From an uncultured bacterium (GTDB taxonomy: Bacteria; Cyanobacteriota; Vampirovibrionia; Gastranaerophilales; Gastranaerophilaceae): a stretch of DNA of 64,000 nt. The notes beneath the pieces are model-generated. The model saw only the letters and a list, made by a program, of their open reading frames with translations. It was not told the DNA's origin and did no database searches. Positions within the stretch are counted from its first letter, which is position 1; each line of letters starts with the position of its first letter. The position numbers and the translations under genes were made by a program. Where the stretch lies: contig CACYVN010000001.1 in the NCBI GenBank assembly GCA_902777855.1, positions 248,001 to 312,000 on the forward strand, read 5' to 3'. This document shows, in pieces, positions 17,131-26,906 of the stretch.

Positions 17131-20100
17131 ATGAAGAAATTTTTTAAGATTTTAGGAATAATTTTTGCAATTATATTAGTCGGTCTTTATATATGTTTTT
17201 TGTTGGTAGTACCAAGAATTGTTGATATTACCCAATATAAAGAACAAATAAGACAAATTGTTAAAGAGCAAACAAATCTTGATATTGACTACAAAAACGA
17301 GCAAGTCGTAACGACTCCTATTTTGGGAATAGGCTTCAAAGCTGATGATATAACAGTAAATCTGCCCGACAAAACAACCGTCTTTTCTTCAGATAATATT
17401 AAAGCAACGGTATCTTTACCGCATCTGTTATTTTTAACTGTCAGAGTATCAGCAATTGATGTTCAAAATCCGTTTTTTAATGTTGAAATAATGAAAAACG
17501 GAGAAGATTATAAAATCGTCAAACATATTGAAGATTTGCTTAATGCACGCAAAGAAGCAACATTCGGTCAAAAACCTGTAGTTGAAGAAAAAGAAGGTTT
17601 CCAATTTAATCCTGAATGGATAAAAATTGTTATTCCTAATATAAGACTTCACAACTACAAAGTTTTGGTTTCCGATTTAGGGACAAATCATTATCTTGAT
17701 TTGCATGGCGATAAACTTATTTTTGGCTACTTCAACCGCAAAAACATAAGAGTAAGAACAATTGCGGACTTATACAGCGACAAAAATAAAAATGTTTCAC
17801 TAAATATTGATTTTGATACGTTTCTTCCTCCTCCATCCCCCGAACTTGACGAAGAAGACGATCCTGCGGAAAAAATTGATATTCCGTTTATTAATCCTGT
17901 CAAAACTTATCAGAATTATGATTTAAAAACCGATATTGATACTAAAATAAAAATAAGAAAAGGCAGAGACGGCGGATTTACTGCATTTGGTCATTTTAAT
18001 ATTGAAGATCTGACTTTGAGACTTTCTCAAATTCAACTTCCAAAAAGCTATTTAAGAATAAAAGCTTACGGTTCGGATGCTGATATTGATACAAATATCT
18101 ACACAACAAAAGACGAAAATATTAATCTTTTAGGGAGATTAAACTACTCAAAACACCCCGGACTTGATATGAATATCAAAACTTCCGATATAAAATTCCA
18201 AAACCTTCTTACTTTAGGCAAGGCATTTTTGGATTCACTTCAGATTCCAAACGAACTCCATCAATACAAGGCATCCGGGACTTTACTTGCAGATTGTTAC
18301 ATAAAAACAAATTTCAGAAAATTAAAATCAAGCGGATTTATAAACATTAAAGACGGTTCGCTTTCAGTCAGAGAAATAAATCAGGTTCTTTCTAAAGTAA
18401 ATCTTAATATAATTTTAGATAACAATATTTTAGATATCGTTGATTCAGGGTTATTGGTTGAAAATTCACCTGTAAAAATCAGCGGGGCAATAGACGAAAA
18501 ATCTTATACAAATGTCGATATCGAGACAGACTCTATTCCTTTGTCAAAACTTTTCAATGCTTTTGCACCTAAAGAATTGAGGAATGCGTTTAATCTGAAA
18601 TCCGGAGACTTATCTTCATCATTTAATATCAAAGGAAAAATGAAAGAGGCTGTTGCAAATGCTAATTTAAAACTCAATAATTTTGATTTTAGTGACAGAA
18701 AAAATACTTTTGATATCAAAAACGGAGAATTGAAATCGGAATTTACATACTATTCCAAAAATCAAAATCTTACAGGTGATATTAACAATAACGATTTTAA
18801 ATTTATATTTCCCAAAACATCTTCCGTTGTAGCAATACCAAAACTTGCAATAAAAGTTGCAGATAAAAATATAGCTATTGCACAAAATAATTTGCTTTTT
18901 AATAACAATTCAATAATAAAATACTCCGGTGAAATTACAGACTATGAATTACTTCAAAATATTGATTTTAAAGCAAAAGGTTCTGTTGACACCTCAGATT
19001 TAATAAAATTTTTAGGAAACGACTTAAAGCCGTATTTGCACTCTCAGGGAAAACTTCCTGTAGAAATGTCTTTTAACGGAGATTTCAAAAAGAAAACTTT
19101 GTTTGCACAGGCACTTGCTGACGGGAATAATTTTATAACCCCTGTTGATTTTGTCCGACTTCAGAATAAAAATACTTCATTGCAGGCTACTGCAGTATTT
19201 AAACCAAACAGAATTAAGATTAAAGACACGGGTTTGTTTACAAGAACAATATCCCAAGATGAAGAAGGTAATAAGAAAATTATCCTCGGCAAGATTTTTA
19301 ATCTTGACGGAACAGTAGAAAATAATCGTATAAACCTCATGAAATTTGATATTGAACAAGATTTAGAAGGAAAAATCCACTTGTTCCCACGTTCAAATTT
19401 TGTATTGCAAAAGGGTAAAATTTTTGCATTCGGAGGAATGATTAAACCGTTAATCCGGGGGGATTTAAATATAAATAAATTATTTATTCCTGAAATTTAT
19501 ACGGCATTAGACAATTTCAATATAAAAATCGGCGGAAGAGAATTAACTTTTAATATAAAAGATTTAATGCTCAAAAATTCAGATATAAGTGCAACCGGCA
19601 GATATTTGCTTGAACCGAATGAAAATATAGAAATAAACCATTTGAGAGTTAATTCAAAATATACTAATGTTGATGATTTAACTTCTGTTTTGGATGCCCT
19701 TAATCGTCACATGCCTGCCTCTACACCGGCTAAATCTACGAATGCAAGCACAAATATCCCTGTTATTATCCCTGACGGAAGAATTGATTTCAGAAAAATT
19801 GTAACAGGTAATATTGAACTTAACAACACAACATCTCAAATGGTATTAAGACAAAACATTTTACATATTGATAACCTTTTGACAAATATTTTCAAAGGTA
19901 ATGTTGCAGGAAAAATTAATATCGATTTAATCAAAATGCTTATTGATGTTGATTTAAGCGGACAAAATATTAATATCGAAAAAGCTCTGCTTGATGCAGC
20001 AGGAATGAAAGATGCATTGTCAGGAACAGCAGAATTTATCGCCAAGCTCAGAATTGATGGGAATGCAAAGACCCAGACAGAGCAAATAAAAGGAATTGAA

Positions 20101-20862
20101 GGTGAAATATCTTTTATTGCTAAAAACGGACACTTCGGACCATTTGGAAAACTTGAAAACATGATTCTTGCAGAAAACATACGGGAATCTCAATTCTTCC
20201 AGAGTGCACTCGGGGGAGTAATAAATAAAATATCCACAATTGATACTGCCCACTTTGAAGAACTTAAAGGTAAGTTGTTCCTAAAAGACGGGATTTGCAA
20301 TATTGAACATATAACCTCAAAAGGAAATGTAATGAATTTGCATATTTTAGGCAAGTTTGATGTCATTAAAAATTATGCGGATATGAAAGTTCGTGTAAAA
20401 ATAACTTCAATAATTTCAAATCTTTTAGGACCTATAAGTGCAATTAACCCTGTTAACCTTGTAAACAGCGCCGCAAGCATGAATGTGGTTACGGCAAAGG
20501 CTTTCTCTTTGTTCTGTGAAACCGTGCCGGAAAACGAATTTAAGGTTTTACCTGAATTTTCAAACAAATATGTTGATAATTCGGCAACAAAATTTCAGCT
20601 TGGAGTAAGAGGAGATGCCGCAAAGCCTTTAAAACTTATAAAATCTTTTAAATGGCTTGCTACAAAATCTGATGTTGAAAATGCTCAGGACTTTATAGAT
20701 TCCATACCTCCACAAGTTGAAGGAAGTACCGCCACAACAATTGCTGAAGTTATTGCGGAAGCAAAAGCCGCAGAAGAAGCAAAACAGGCAGCACTTGAAG
20801 CAGAAAAGAAAACTGTTAAATACAAATTAAAACACCTATTCAAAAAAGAGGCTGAAGATTAA
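17131..20862 (+). CDS. Giant AsmA/TamB-like envelope protein
   Basis: The 1243-residue protein has one N-terminal membrane anchor (about residues 5-28) followed by very long repetitive beta-strand sequence. The AsmA-type pattern is visible in VDITQYKEQIRQIVKEQTNLDI at the start and in the C-terminal region with GTAEFIAKLRIDGNAKT, FGPFGKLENMILAENI and NVMNLHILGKFDVI. Such proteins form lipid-conducting grooves between inner and outer membranes, which implies a diderm envelope. The last ~35 residues are an alanine/glutamate/lysine-rich helix. AGAAGG precedes the ATG. It follows the surface-decoration operon by 88 bases and may have its own promoter. Its stop overlaps the convergent gene by four bases. 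Confidence 0.75.
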   Translation: MKKFFKILGIIFAIILVGLYICFLLVVPRIVDITQYKEQIRQIVKEQTNLDIDYKNEQVVTTPILGIGFKADDITVNLPDKTTVFSSDNIKATVSLPHLLFLTVRVSAIDVQNPFFNVEIMKNGEDYKIVKHIEDLLNARKEATFGQKPVVEEKEGFQFNPEWIKIVIPNIRLHNYKVLVSDLGTNHYLDLHGDKLIFGYFNRKNIRVRTIADLYSDKNKNVSLNIDFDTFLPPPSPELDEEDDPAEKIDIPFINPVKTYQNYDLKTDIDTKIKIRKGRDGGFTAFGHFNIEDLTLRLSQIQLPKSYLRIKAYGSDADIDTNIYTTKDENINLLGRLNYSKHPGLDMNIKTSDIKFQNLLTLGKAFLDSLQIPNELHQYKASGTLLADCYIKTNFRKLKSSGFINIKDGSLSVREINQVLSKVNLNIILDNNILDIVDSGLLVENSPVKISGAIDEKSYTNVDIETDSIPLSKLFNAFAPKELRNAFNLKSGDLSSSFNIKGKMKEAVANANLKLNNFDFSDRKNTFDIKNGELKSEFTYYSKNQNLTGDINNNDFKFIFPKTSSVVAIPKLAIKVADKNIAIAQNNLLFNNNSIIKYSGEITDYELLQNIDFKAKGSVDTSDLIKFLGNDLKPYLHSQGKLPVEMSFNGDFKKKTLFAQALADGNNFITPVDFVRLQNKNTSLQATAVFKPNRIKIKDTGLFTRTISQDEEGNKKIILGKIFNLDGTVENNRINLMKFDIEQDLEGKIHLFPRSNFVLQKGKIFAFGGMIKPLIRGDLNINKLFIPEIYTALDNFNIKIGGRELTFNIKDLMLKNSDISATGRYLLEPNENIEINHLRVNSKYTNVDDLTSVLDALNRHMPASTPAKSTNASTNIPVIIPDGRIDFRKIVTGNIELNNTTSQMVLRQNILHIDNLLTNIFKGNVAGKINIDLIKMLIDVDLSGQNINIEKALLDAAGMKDALSGTAEFIAKLRIDGNAKTQTEQIKGIEGEISFIAKNGHFGPFGKLENMILAENIRESQFFQSALGGVINKISTIDTAHFEELKGKLFLKDGICNIEHITSKGNVMNLHILGKFDVIKNYADMKVRVKITSIISNLLGPISAINPVNLVNSAASMNVVTAKAFSLFCETVPENEFKVLPEFSNKYVDNSATKFQLGVRGDAAKPLKLIKSFKWLATKSDVENAQDFIDSIPPQVEGSTATTIAEVIAEAKAAEEAKQAALEAEKKTVKYKLKHLFKKEAED

Positions 20863-21494
20863 TCTCCGACCGCTTTTAAGATTTCCATAATAGCTAAATA
20901 ATGAGCAACTGCACCTGCAATTACAAACAGGTGCCAAATGCTGTGCATAAATTTCTTTTTTAATAAATAAAAAATACAACCTATTGAATAAAATAATCCC
21001 CCGCCTAATAGCCACCACAGAGCACTATGACTTGTGTTATTCCAAATAGCATAAGCTAAAAATAACGACAACCAGCCCATTACAAGATACAAGCCGGTTG
21101 AAAGATACTTAAATTTTAATGTCAAACATGAATAAATAATCCCCGTTATTGCAAGATACCATGTCATTGCAAGCAAAGCGACAGACAGAGGAAACGGAAC
21201 AACAATTAACAAAATAGGAGTGTAAGTTCCTGCAATCAGCATAAATATCGCACTATGGTCAATTTTCTGAAAAACTTTTTTTGCAGTTTGATTAACCATT
21301 GCATGATACAAAGCAGAAGACTGAAAAAGTATGAATAAAGTTGAACCAAATATTGCTGTCGAAGCAACCTCAAGCGCATTATGCGAACTGACAGCAAGCA
21401 TAACTATAGCATAAATTGAAATCAATGCACCTATTGAGTGTGTAAAGGCGTTTGCAAATTCTTCCGCCGGTGTATATTTTACTTCCTCTTTCAT
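20859..21494 (-). CDS. Hemolysin III / PAQR-family membrane protein (TrhA-like)
   Basis: This 211-residue protein has seven predicted membrane segments and the family's metal-site motifs: ANAFTHSIGAL at the N-terminus, SSALYHAM, KIDHSAIFMLIAGTYTPI and a C-terminal HSIWHLFVIAGAVAHYLA. In bacteria these proteins are linked to membrane-fluidity or lipid homeostasis; the hemolysin name is historical. The first M lies just before EEVKYTPAEEFANAFTHS, a normal start for the family. It is a single-gene minus-strand unit converging on the AsmA-like gene with a four-base overlap. Confidence 0.9.
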   Translation of the reverse strand: MKEEVKYTPAEEFANAFTHSIGALISIYAIVMLAVSSHNALEVASTAIFGSTLFILFQSSALYHAMVNQTAKKVFQKIDHSAIFMLIAGTYTPILLIVVPFPLSVALLAMTWYLAITGIIYSCLTLKFKYLSTGLYLVMGWLSLFLAYAIWNNTSHSALWWLLGGGLFYSIGCIFYLLKKKFMHSIWHLFVIAGAVAHYLAIMEILKAVGD

Positions 21495-21546
21495 AAAATG
21501 AAGTTTATCATGAATTTAGATTTATTACAATTATTTAGCATATTTA

Positions 21547-21575
21547 TTGAATGTAAGCTTAACTCGTGATAAAAT
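21547..21575 (+). promoter_or_regulatory. Sigma-70-type promoter of the serine-biosynthesis operon
   Basis: TTGAAT (21547-21552) and TAAAAT (21570-21575) are spaced by 17 bases in the gap between the divergent TrhA-like gene and the aminotransferase gene. A GGGGAG ribosome site follows just before the ATG at 21613. Confidence 0.5.
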
Positions 21576-21612
21576 AAACGCAGAGTTTTAGTTTAAATGG
21601 GGAGATGTGTAA

Positions 21613-22764
21613 ATGAAAGATAAAACTTTTTTAATGATTCCGGGACCGACACCCGTACCCGAAAGTGTAATGTTAGAAATTGCAAAGCACCCGATAGGAC
21701 ACAGAAGCAGTGAATTTTCAAAAATATTGGAGAGAGTTTACGCTAATTTAAAATACGTATTCAGAACCAAAAATGATGTATTTGTTTATACCTCATCAGG
21801 AACAGGGGCAATGTGCGCAGCATTAGAAAACCTTATCAATGAAGGAGATAAAGTTTTATCTTTAGTTTTAGGGAATTTCGGTAACCGCTGGGCAAAGATT
21901 GCTCAAAGCTGCGGAGCAGAAGTTGAAAAAATAGAAGTTGAAACAGGAGAAGTTATTGACCCTGAAGTTTTGCGCACACGCTTAGCACAGGATGTTAATA
22001 AAGAAATCAAAATCGTAACTTTAACTCATAGTGAAACTTCTACAGGAGCAGCAAACGATATTAAAACTCTTTGCTCAATAATCAGAGAGCACGGGGCTTT
22101 GTCAGTTGTTGACGGTGTTACATCAGTTTGTGCAATGGAATGTAAACCTGATGAATGGGGCATTGATGTTTTGGTTTCCGGTTCTCAAAAAGGATTTATG
22201 ATTCCGCCGGGGCTTGCTTTTTTGGTTGCAAATGAAAGAGCGTGGAAAGTTTACGAACAATGCAAACACCCGTCATTCTATTGGGATTGGGCTGCATACA
22301 GAAAATCGACACAGGCAAACTCAACACCATTCACTCCTGCGGTAAATCTTTTTGTAGGATTGGATAAAGCACTTGAAATGATTAAAGAGGAAGGGATTGA
22401 AAATATGAATTCCCGTCATGCCCGTCATTGCATTGCTTTAAGAAATGCTATCAGAGCAATCGGGTTAGAACTTGTTGTAAAAGAAGATAAGAATGCAAGT
22501 CATTCAATCACTTCGATTTATCCGCCTGAAGGGATAAGTGTTCCCGATATCAGAAAAACTATCACACAGGATTTTGATATCGTTGTAGCAAACGGTCAAA
22601 ACGCACTCAAAGACAAGATTTTCAGAATGGGTACATTAGGGTTTGTCTGCGACAGAGATCTAATCAGTGCAGTCGGAGCGTTAGAAGCAACATTATACAA
22701 ACTCGGCTACAAATTTGAACTCGGCTCAGGCGTAGCAGCGGTAATTAGAGAACTTGCTAAATAA
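21613..22764 (+). CDS. Class V aminotransferase, likely serving as phosphoserine or serine aminotransferase
   Basis: This 383-residue PLP enzyme of the alanine-glyoxylate/serine-pyruvate type has PGPTPVPE at the start, SSGTGAMCAAL, VVDGVTSV and the lysine at about K193 in SGSQKGFMIPPG. It is 13 bases upstream of serA, with serB following. The position matches that of phosphoserine aminotransferase, and class V enzymes of this sub-type replace SerC in some lineages, so this is inferred here. A serine-glyoxylate transaminase is the alternative. GGGGAG precedes the ATG. Confidence 0.85.
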   Translation: MKDKTFLMIPGPTPVPESVMLEIAKHPIGHRSSEFSKILERVYANLKYVFRTKNDVFVYTSSGTGAMCAALENLINEGDKVLSLVLGNFGNRWAKIAQSCGAEVEKIEVETGEVIDPEVLRTRLAQDVNKEIKIVTLTHSETSTGAANDIKTLCSIIREHGALSVVDGVTSVCAMECKPDEWGIDVLVSGSQKGFMIPPGLAFLVANERAWKVYEQCKHPSFYWDWAAYRKSTQANSTPFTPAVNLFVGLDKALEMIKEEGIENMNSRHARHCIALRNAIRAIGLELVVKEDKNASHSITSIYPPEGISVPDIRKTITQDFDIVVANGQNALKDKIFRMGTLGFVCDRDLISAVGALEATLYKLGYKFELGSGVAAVIRELAK

Positions 22765-22777
22765 TGAGGTGAAATAA

Positions 22778-24370
22778 ATGAAAGTATTAGTAACGGATAA
22801 AATAAACGAATCAGCTGGGAGAATTATTGAAAAAGCAGCACAGGTAGATTTTCTGCCGACAATGAGCGAAGATGAACTTATTAAAATAATTGGCGAATAC
22901 GATGCTTTAATGGTAAGAAGTCAGACAAAAGTAACCCCGAAAGTCATTGAGGCAGGGAAAAATCTAAAGATTATCGGCAGAGCGGGAGTTGGTGTTGATA
23001 ATATTGACTTAGACAGCGCAACTCAGCATGGGATAATTGTAGTTAATTCGCCTGATGGCAACACTATGGCTGCAGCTGAACATACTTTAGCTCTGATGCT
23101 TGCTATGGCAAGAAATATCGCACCTGCTGCAACCTCTACAAAAGAAGGGAAATGGGACAGGAGTAAATTTACCGGAACAGAACTTTACAAAAAGACCCTT
23201 GGGATTATCGGATTTGGTAAAATCGGTTCTCATGTTGGTGAAGTTGCATTGGCTCTCGGTATGAAAGTTGTTGTTTATGACCCGTTCACATCAAAAGCAG
23301 TTGTTGAAAAATTTGGAGGAGAATACGTTGAAGATTTAGACGAATTTTGGGGCAAATGCGATTTTATTACCGTTCATGTGCCAAAAACAAAAGATACTGT
23401 TAATATGATTAACAAAAGCACTATCGCAAAAATGAAAGATGGTGTAAGACTTGTAAACTGTGCAAGAGGCGGAATTATAAACGAAAACGATTTAAAAGAA
23501 GCCATCGATAGCGGAAAAGTTGCATCAGCAGCCATTGACGTTTACGAAAACGAACCAAATATAGCAGAATGTCCGCTCATTAATTGCAAAGGCAATATCG
23601 TTTTGACTCCGCATCTTGGTGCAAGCACTCAGGAAGCGCAAATGAATGTTGCAATTGATGTTGCAGAACAAATTAAAGAAGTTTTATCCGGAGGCAGTGC
23701 ATCGTCTGCGGTTAACATTCCTTCATTAAGACCTGATAAATTAGAGCCTGTAAAAGACTATATGCAGATAGCGGAAAACACAGGCGAACTTGCCGTTCAA
23801 TTATCAAGTGGTGCTGTTCAAACAATTGAAATTAGCGCTGACGGAGATTTAGCCGACTTAGATATTCAACCGTTAGAAGTTGCAGTATTAAAAGGGATTT
23901 TATCTTCAAGACTTGAGGGGGTAAATTACGTTAATGCTCCGTTAATCGCTAAAAAACGAGGAATTAGTATTATATCAACACATTCTAAAGTAACAAGCAG
24001 TTTTGCCGGAAGAATTACTGTCCGACTGACAACTGATAAAGAAACCACCGTTGTTGCAGGAGCATTGATTACAAAAGACGTGCCGAGAATCGTTAAAATA
24101 AATTATTACCAGACAAGCATCAGACCTGAAAAACATGTTCTTATTGTTCCGCATGTTAATAAACCGTCGATGATTGCAAAAGTTGCACAGGTTATCGGTG
24201 AAAAGGGTATCAACATTGGCTCAATGAACGTTGTACAAAAAAATGACAGACATGAAACAGAATCAATAATGGTTATTAACATTGATTCAAGTGTCAGTGA
24301 TGACGTGTTAAAAGAAATCGCCAAAATAGATGGCGTTAACAACCCTAAGTATGTTAATTTAACGGTGTAA
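22778..24370 (+). CDS. serA: D-3-phosphoglycerate dehydrogenase
   Basis: This 530-residue enzyme of the long SerA type oxidises 3-phosphoglycerate to 3-phosphohydroxypyruvate using NAD. The Rossmann motif GIIGFGKIGSHVG lies near residue 145, the catalytic arginine is in NCARGGIINE, and the histidine is in LTPHLGAST. Residues 315-450 form the intervening allosteric-substrate-binding domain, and a C-terminal ACT domain (HVLIVPHVNKPSMIAKVAQV, IMVINIDSSVSDD) suggests serine feedback. GAGGTG precedes the ATG. It is the middle gene of a three-gene operon and complete in length. Confidence 0.95.
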   Translation: MKVLVTDKINESAGRIIEKAAQVDFLPTMSEDELIKIIGEYDALMVRSQTKVTPKVIEAGKNLKIIGRAGVGVDNIDLDSATQHGIIVVNSPDGNTMAAAEHTLALMLAMARNIAPAATSTKEGKWDRSKFTGTELYKKTLGIIGFGKIGSHVGEVALALGMKVVVYDPFTSKAVVEKFGGEYVEDLDEFWGKCDFITVHVPKTKDTVNMINKSTIAKMKDGVRLVNCARGGIINENDLKEAIDSGKVASAAIDVYENEPNIAECPLINCKGNIVLTPHLGASTQEAQMNVAIDVAEQIKEVLSGGSASSAVNIPSLRPDKLEPVKDYMQIAENTGELAVQLSSGAVQTIEISADGDLADLDIQPLEVAVLKGILSSRLEGVNYVNAPLIAKKRGISIISTHSKVTSSFAGRITVRLTTDKETTVVAGALITKDVPRIVKINYYQTSIRPEKHVLIVPHVNKPSMIAKVAQVIGEKGINIGSMNVVQKNDRHETESIMVINIDSSVSDDVLKEIAKIDGVNNPKYVNLTV

Positions 24371-24371
24371 A

Positions 24372-24995
24372 ATGAACAAACTTGCAGTATTCGATTTTGA
24401 CTCAACACTAATGGACGGGGAAACGTTGGAGTTCTTCGCCCGTGAAATAGGCATCGGCGAAAAAATTAAAGCGATAACCGACAGAGCCATGCAGGGCGAA
24501 CTCGATTTTTTTGAAAGCTTGACTGAACGTGTGTCATTCTTAAAAGGTTTCTCTGTAAACCGTATAAATGAAATCTGTGCAAATTTACCTGTTATGAACG
24601 GAGCTTATGAAGTTGTTTCAGGTTTAAAAGAAAAGGGTTATAAGGTTATTTGTTTTTCGGGCGGATTTAGAAATGCCACAACATTATTTGCCGATAAACT
24701 CGGTTTGGACGGAGAATTTGCAAATATCCTGCACTCAAAAGACGGAGTTTTGACAGGTCTTGTCGGCGGGGAGATGATGTTTAACGATTCTAAAGGGCAA
24801 ATGTTACAAAGACTGCAAAAAATTCTTGATGTAACTCCGGGAAATACTATTGCTGTCGGCGACGGTGCAAATGATTTAAGTATGTTTAAATATGCGGGGA
24901 CAAGAATTGCATTTTGTGCAAAACCAATTTTAAAAGAAAACGCAAATATTATTATTAATAATAAAGATTTGAATGAAGTTTTGAAATATATATAA
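24372..24995 (+). CDS. serB: Phosphoserine phosphatase (HAD family)
   Basis: This 207-residue HAD-IB phosphatase has the nucleophile motif DFDSTLMDGE at residues 8-17, the second-motif serine in CFSGGF, and the GDGANDLSMF acid pair near residue 163. These match phosphoserine phosphatase without extra ACT domains, as in short bacterial SerB proteins. It starts one base after serA stops, so it would complete the last step of serine synthesis. A strong intrinsic terminator follows at 25041. Specificity for phosphoserine is inferred mainly from operon context. Confidence 0.9.
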   Translation: MNKLAVFDFDSTLMDGETLEFFAREIGIGEKIKAITDRAMQGELDFFESLTERVSFLKGFSVNRINEICANLPVMNGAYEVVSGLKEKGYKVICFSGGFRNATTLFADKLGLDGEFANILHSKDGVLTGLVGGEMMFNDSKGQMLQRLQKILDVTPGNTIAVGDGANDLSMFKYAGTRIAFCAKPILKENANIIINNKDLNEVLKYI

Positions 24996-25040
24996 TTACA
25001 TAAATTTTATTTTTGTTTTTTAATTGTAAACAATTGTAAC

Positions 25041-25083
25041 AAATCGGAAAGCATGTGAAATTAAGGCTTTCCGATTTTTTTTA
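25041..25083 (+). terminator. Intrinsic terminator after serB
   Basis: A perfect 12-bp stem (AAATCGGAAAGC with GCTTTCCGATTT) around a 13-base loop is followed by a T-run. It separates the serine operon from the coiled-coil gene. Confidence 0.85.
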
Positions 25084-25116
25084 TATTCATGAGAGCAAAA
25101 ATAAAGAGAGCTAATT

Positions 25117-26835
25117 ATGAGTATGAACGCCATACGACAACTGAATAGTGGCGGTCTGAAGTTACAGTCTAACTTCAGTGCTAAATCTGTGGCTGCAAAT
25201 ATTACGGCTAACAGAGGGGCTGCTGCTGCCATGGTCAAAGGCAATAATACTTTTGGGACTAACTCTCTGTTCACTCCGGCAAGGCGTATGGGTGGAACGC
25301 CAAAATATATGAACGCTTCACAACTCAGCAGAGCAATGAACCGTCAGAACATGAGATTTGTAAGTGGAGGCGGAATACCGACTTCTTCGGGTGTAAGTTA
25401 TAAACAAAACGTTAACATGGGCACCTCTAATGCATACAATGCAGGCATGGGTGTCGGAAGCATGATAAACCTTGGTTTATCTGCATTGAAGCAGTTAAGC
25501 GATATGGGAATCATCGGAGGTAAGAAAGATGTAACACCACAAGGTGCAGGCGATAAGTTATTAGATAAAACAAATTTAAGTAATACTGCAACAACAATAA
25601 CAAGCGGCAACTTTACAAGTTCTCTTTCGGGAGCAAAATCATTTGCAGAAGTCAATAAAATTGAAAATGAAATAAAGCAAAAGAAAGCAACCCTTAATAC
25701 TGATTATAAAGAAGTCGGGACAAAAGCAACTGCAAATGTTGATGAAATTCTCGGCGGAGAAGGTGTTTCTGATGGCATGAAACTTGCCGGAGTTGAAATA
25801 GATAAATCTGCCTTTACTTTATCAGAATTAAATCCTGAAGATTTAGAAGGCAGTTCAAAAACAATCGAACAAGATATCCAAAAATTAGGAGATTTTAAAA
25901 CAAAAGATTTAGTACAGGCAAAAGCAAAAATTTCAGAAAAATCCGGTCAAATATCAGGTACTCTTACAGTTAAAAAAGGTGATTTAGAGAGATCTAAAGC
26001 AGAATTAAGTACATTAGAAAGTACAAATAGTGATGGTAGCAAAACATCACAAATCAACGAATTAAAAGGAAAAATCGAAAAACTTGAAAAAGAAGTTAAA
26101 GAATTAGAAAATCAGAAAAAACAAATAGAATCAGCTGAAAAAGCAGTTGAACAAATATCAACAGAAGCACAAAATACAATTGATAGTTTGAAAGCTAAGA
26201 AAACTGAAATTGAGGATATGAAAAAAGCCGAAGACGGCATGAAAGATAAAAAATATGATTTGGCAAAATCTCAAGATGAAGAATTAGGCAAGACTATGCA
26301 AAAACTTGAGAAATTGAACAAAGAAATAAATGAATTAATGCAATCTGACAAGAGTCCTGATAAATTTGACAAAAAAGATGAAAAGCGTGCAAATAAATTG
26401 AGCGGACTAATGGCAAAGCGTACAGGATTATATACTCAATTAGGGCAATTGGTATCTTCATTGTCAAGTGCAGGAGAAACTACATTTAAAAATAGCAAAA
26501 ATCAATCTTATACAATTAAAAATCTTGAAAAAGCAAACAACATGCTTTCAAATCAACCAACAGAAACATCCGGAGGCGGAACAATAAAACCTGAAGCAAA
26601 TATCTTAACAGATTCACATTCGACCAATAGTGCACCGATAGTAAAAGGTCAGGATGAACCGATAAACGGCGGAGCAATTAAAGAAGTAAAAGTCACAGGA
26701 AAAATGAAAGACTTGTCAAAAGTGTCTGATCAATATTTACAAAATGCACTTGAAGGAGCACAAAGTTTAGGAGATTCAGAGCAAATAGAAAAAATTCAAG
26801 CAGAGATTAGCAGACGTGCAAAATTAGATAATTAA
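25117..26835 (+). CDS. Unknown 572-residue coiled-coil protein
   Basis: The N-terminal ~110 residues are rich in Ser, Asn, Gly and Met (for example GGTPKYMNASQLSRAMN) and look disordered. A short hydrophobic stretch near GMGVGSMINLGLSALKQL follows, and residues about 260-400 form a long charged coiled coil (INELKGKIEKLEKEVKELE). The C-terminal ~100 residues are polar, ending in short helices. No signal peptide, membrane anchor or enzyme motif is present. It is a monocistronic gene between two terminators, with GAGAG upstream of the ATG. It may be structural or secreted by a non-classical route. I do not recognise a family. Confidence 0.7.
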   Translation: MSMNAIRQLNSGGLKLQSNFSAKSVAANITANRGAAAAMVKGNNTFGTNSLFTPARRMGGTPKYMNASQLSRAMNRQNMRFVSGGGIPTSSGVSYKQNVNMGTSNAYNAGMGVGSMINLGLSALKQLSDMGIIGGKKDVTPQGAGDKLLDKTNLSNTATTITSGNFTSSLSGAKSFAEVNKIENEIKQKKATLNTDYKEVGTKATANVDEILGGEGVSDGMKLAGVEIDKSAFTLSELNPEDLEGSSKTIEQDIQKLGDFKTKDLVQAKAKISEKSGQISGTLTVKKGDLERSKAELSTLESTNSDGSKTSQINELKGKIEKLEKEVKELENQKKQIESAEKAVEQISTEAQNTIDSLKAKKTEIEDMKKAEDGMKDKKYDLAKSQDEELGKTMQKLEKLNKEINELMQSDKSPDKFDKKDEKRANKLSGLMAKRTGLYTQLGQLVSSLSSAGETTFKNSKNQSYTIKNLEKANNMLSNQPTETSGGGTIKPEANILTDSHSTNSAPIVKGQDEPINGGAIKEVKVTGKMKDLSKVSDQYLQNALEGAQSLGDSEQIEKIQAEISRRAKLDN

Positions 26836-26860
26836 GACAAAGTAATAAATAATTTATACA

Positions 26861-26894
26861 AAAAAAGGAGAGATTTATTATCTCTCCTTTTTTT
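26861..26894. terminator. Bidirectional intrinsic terminator
   Basis: AAAAAAGGAGAGA and TCTCTCCTTTTTTT form a stem around a seven-base loop. A-rich and T-rich flanks on both sides allow it to end both the plus-strand coiled-coil gene and the minus-strand run ending in secF. Confidence 0.85.
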
Positions 26895-26906
26895 ATTTTT
26901 GGTTAA

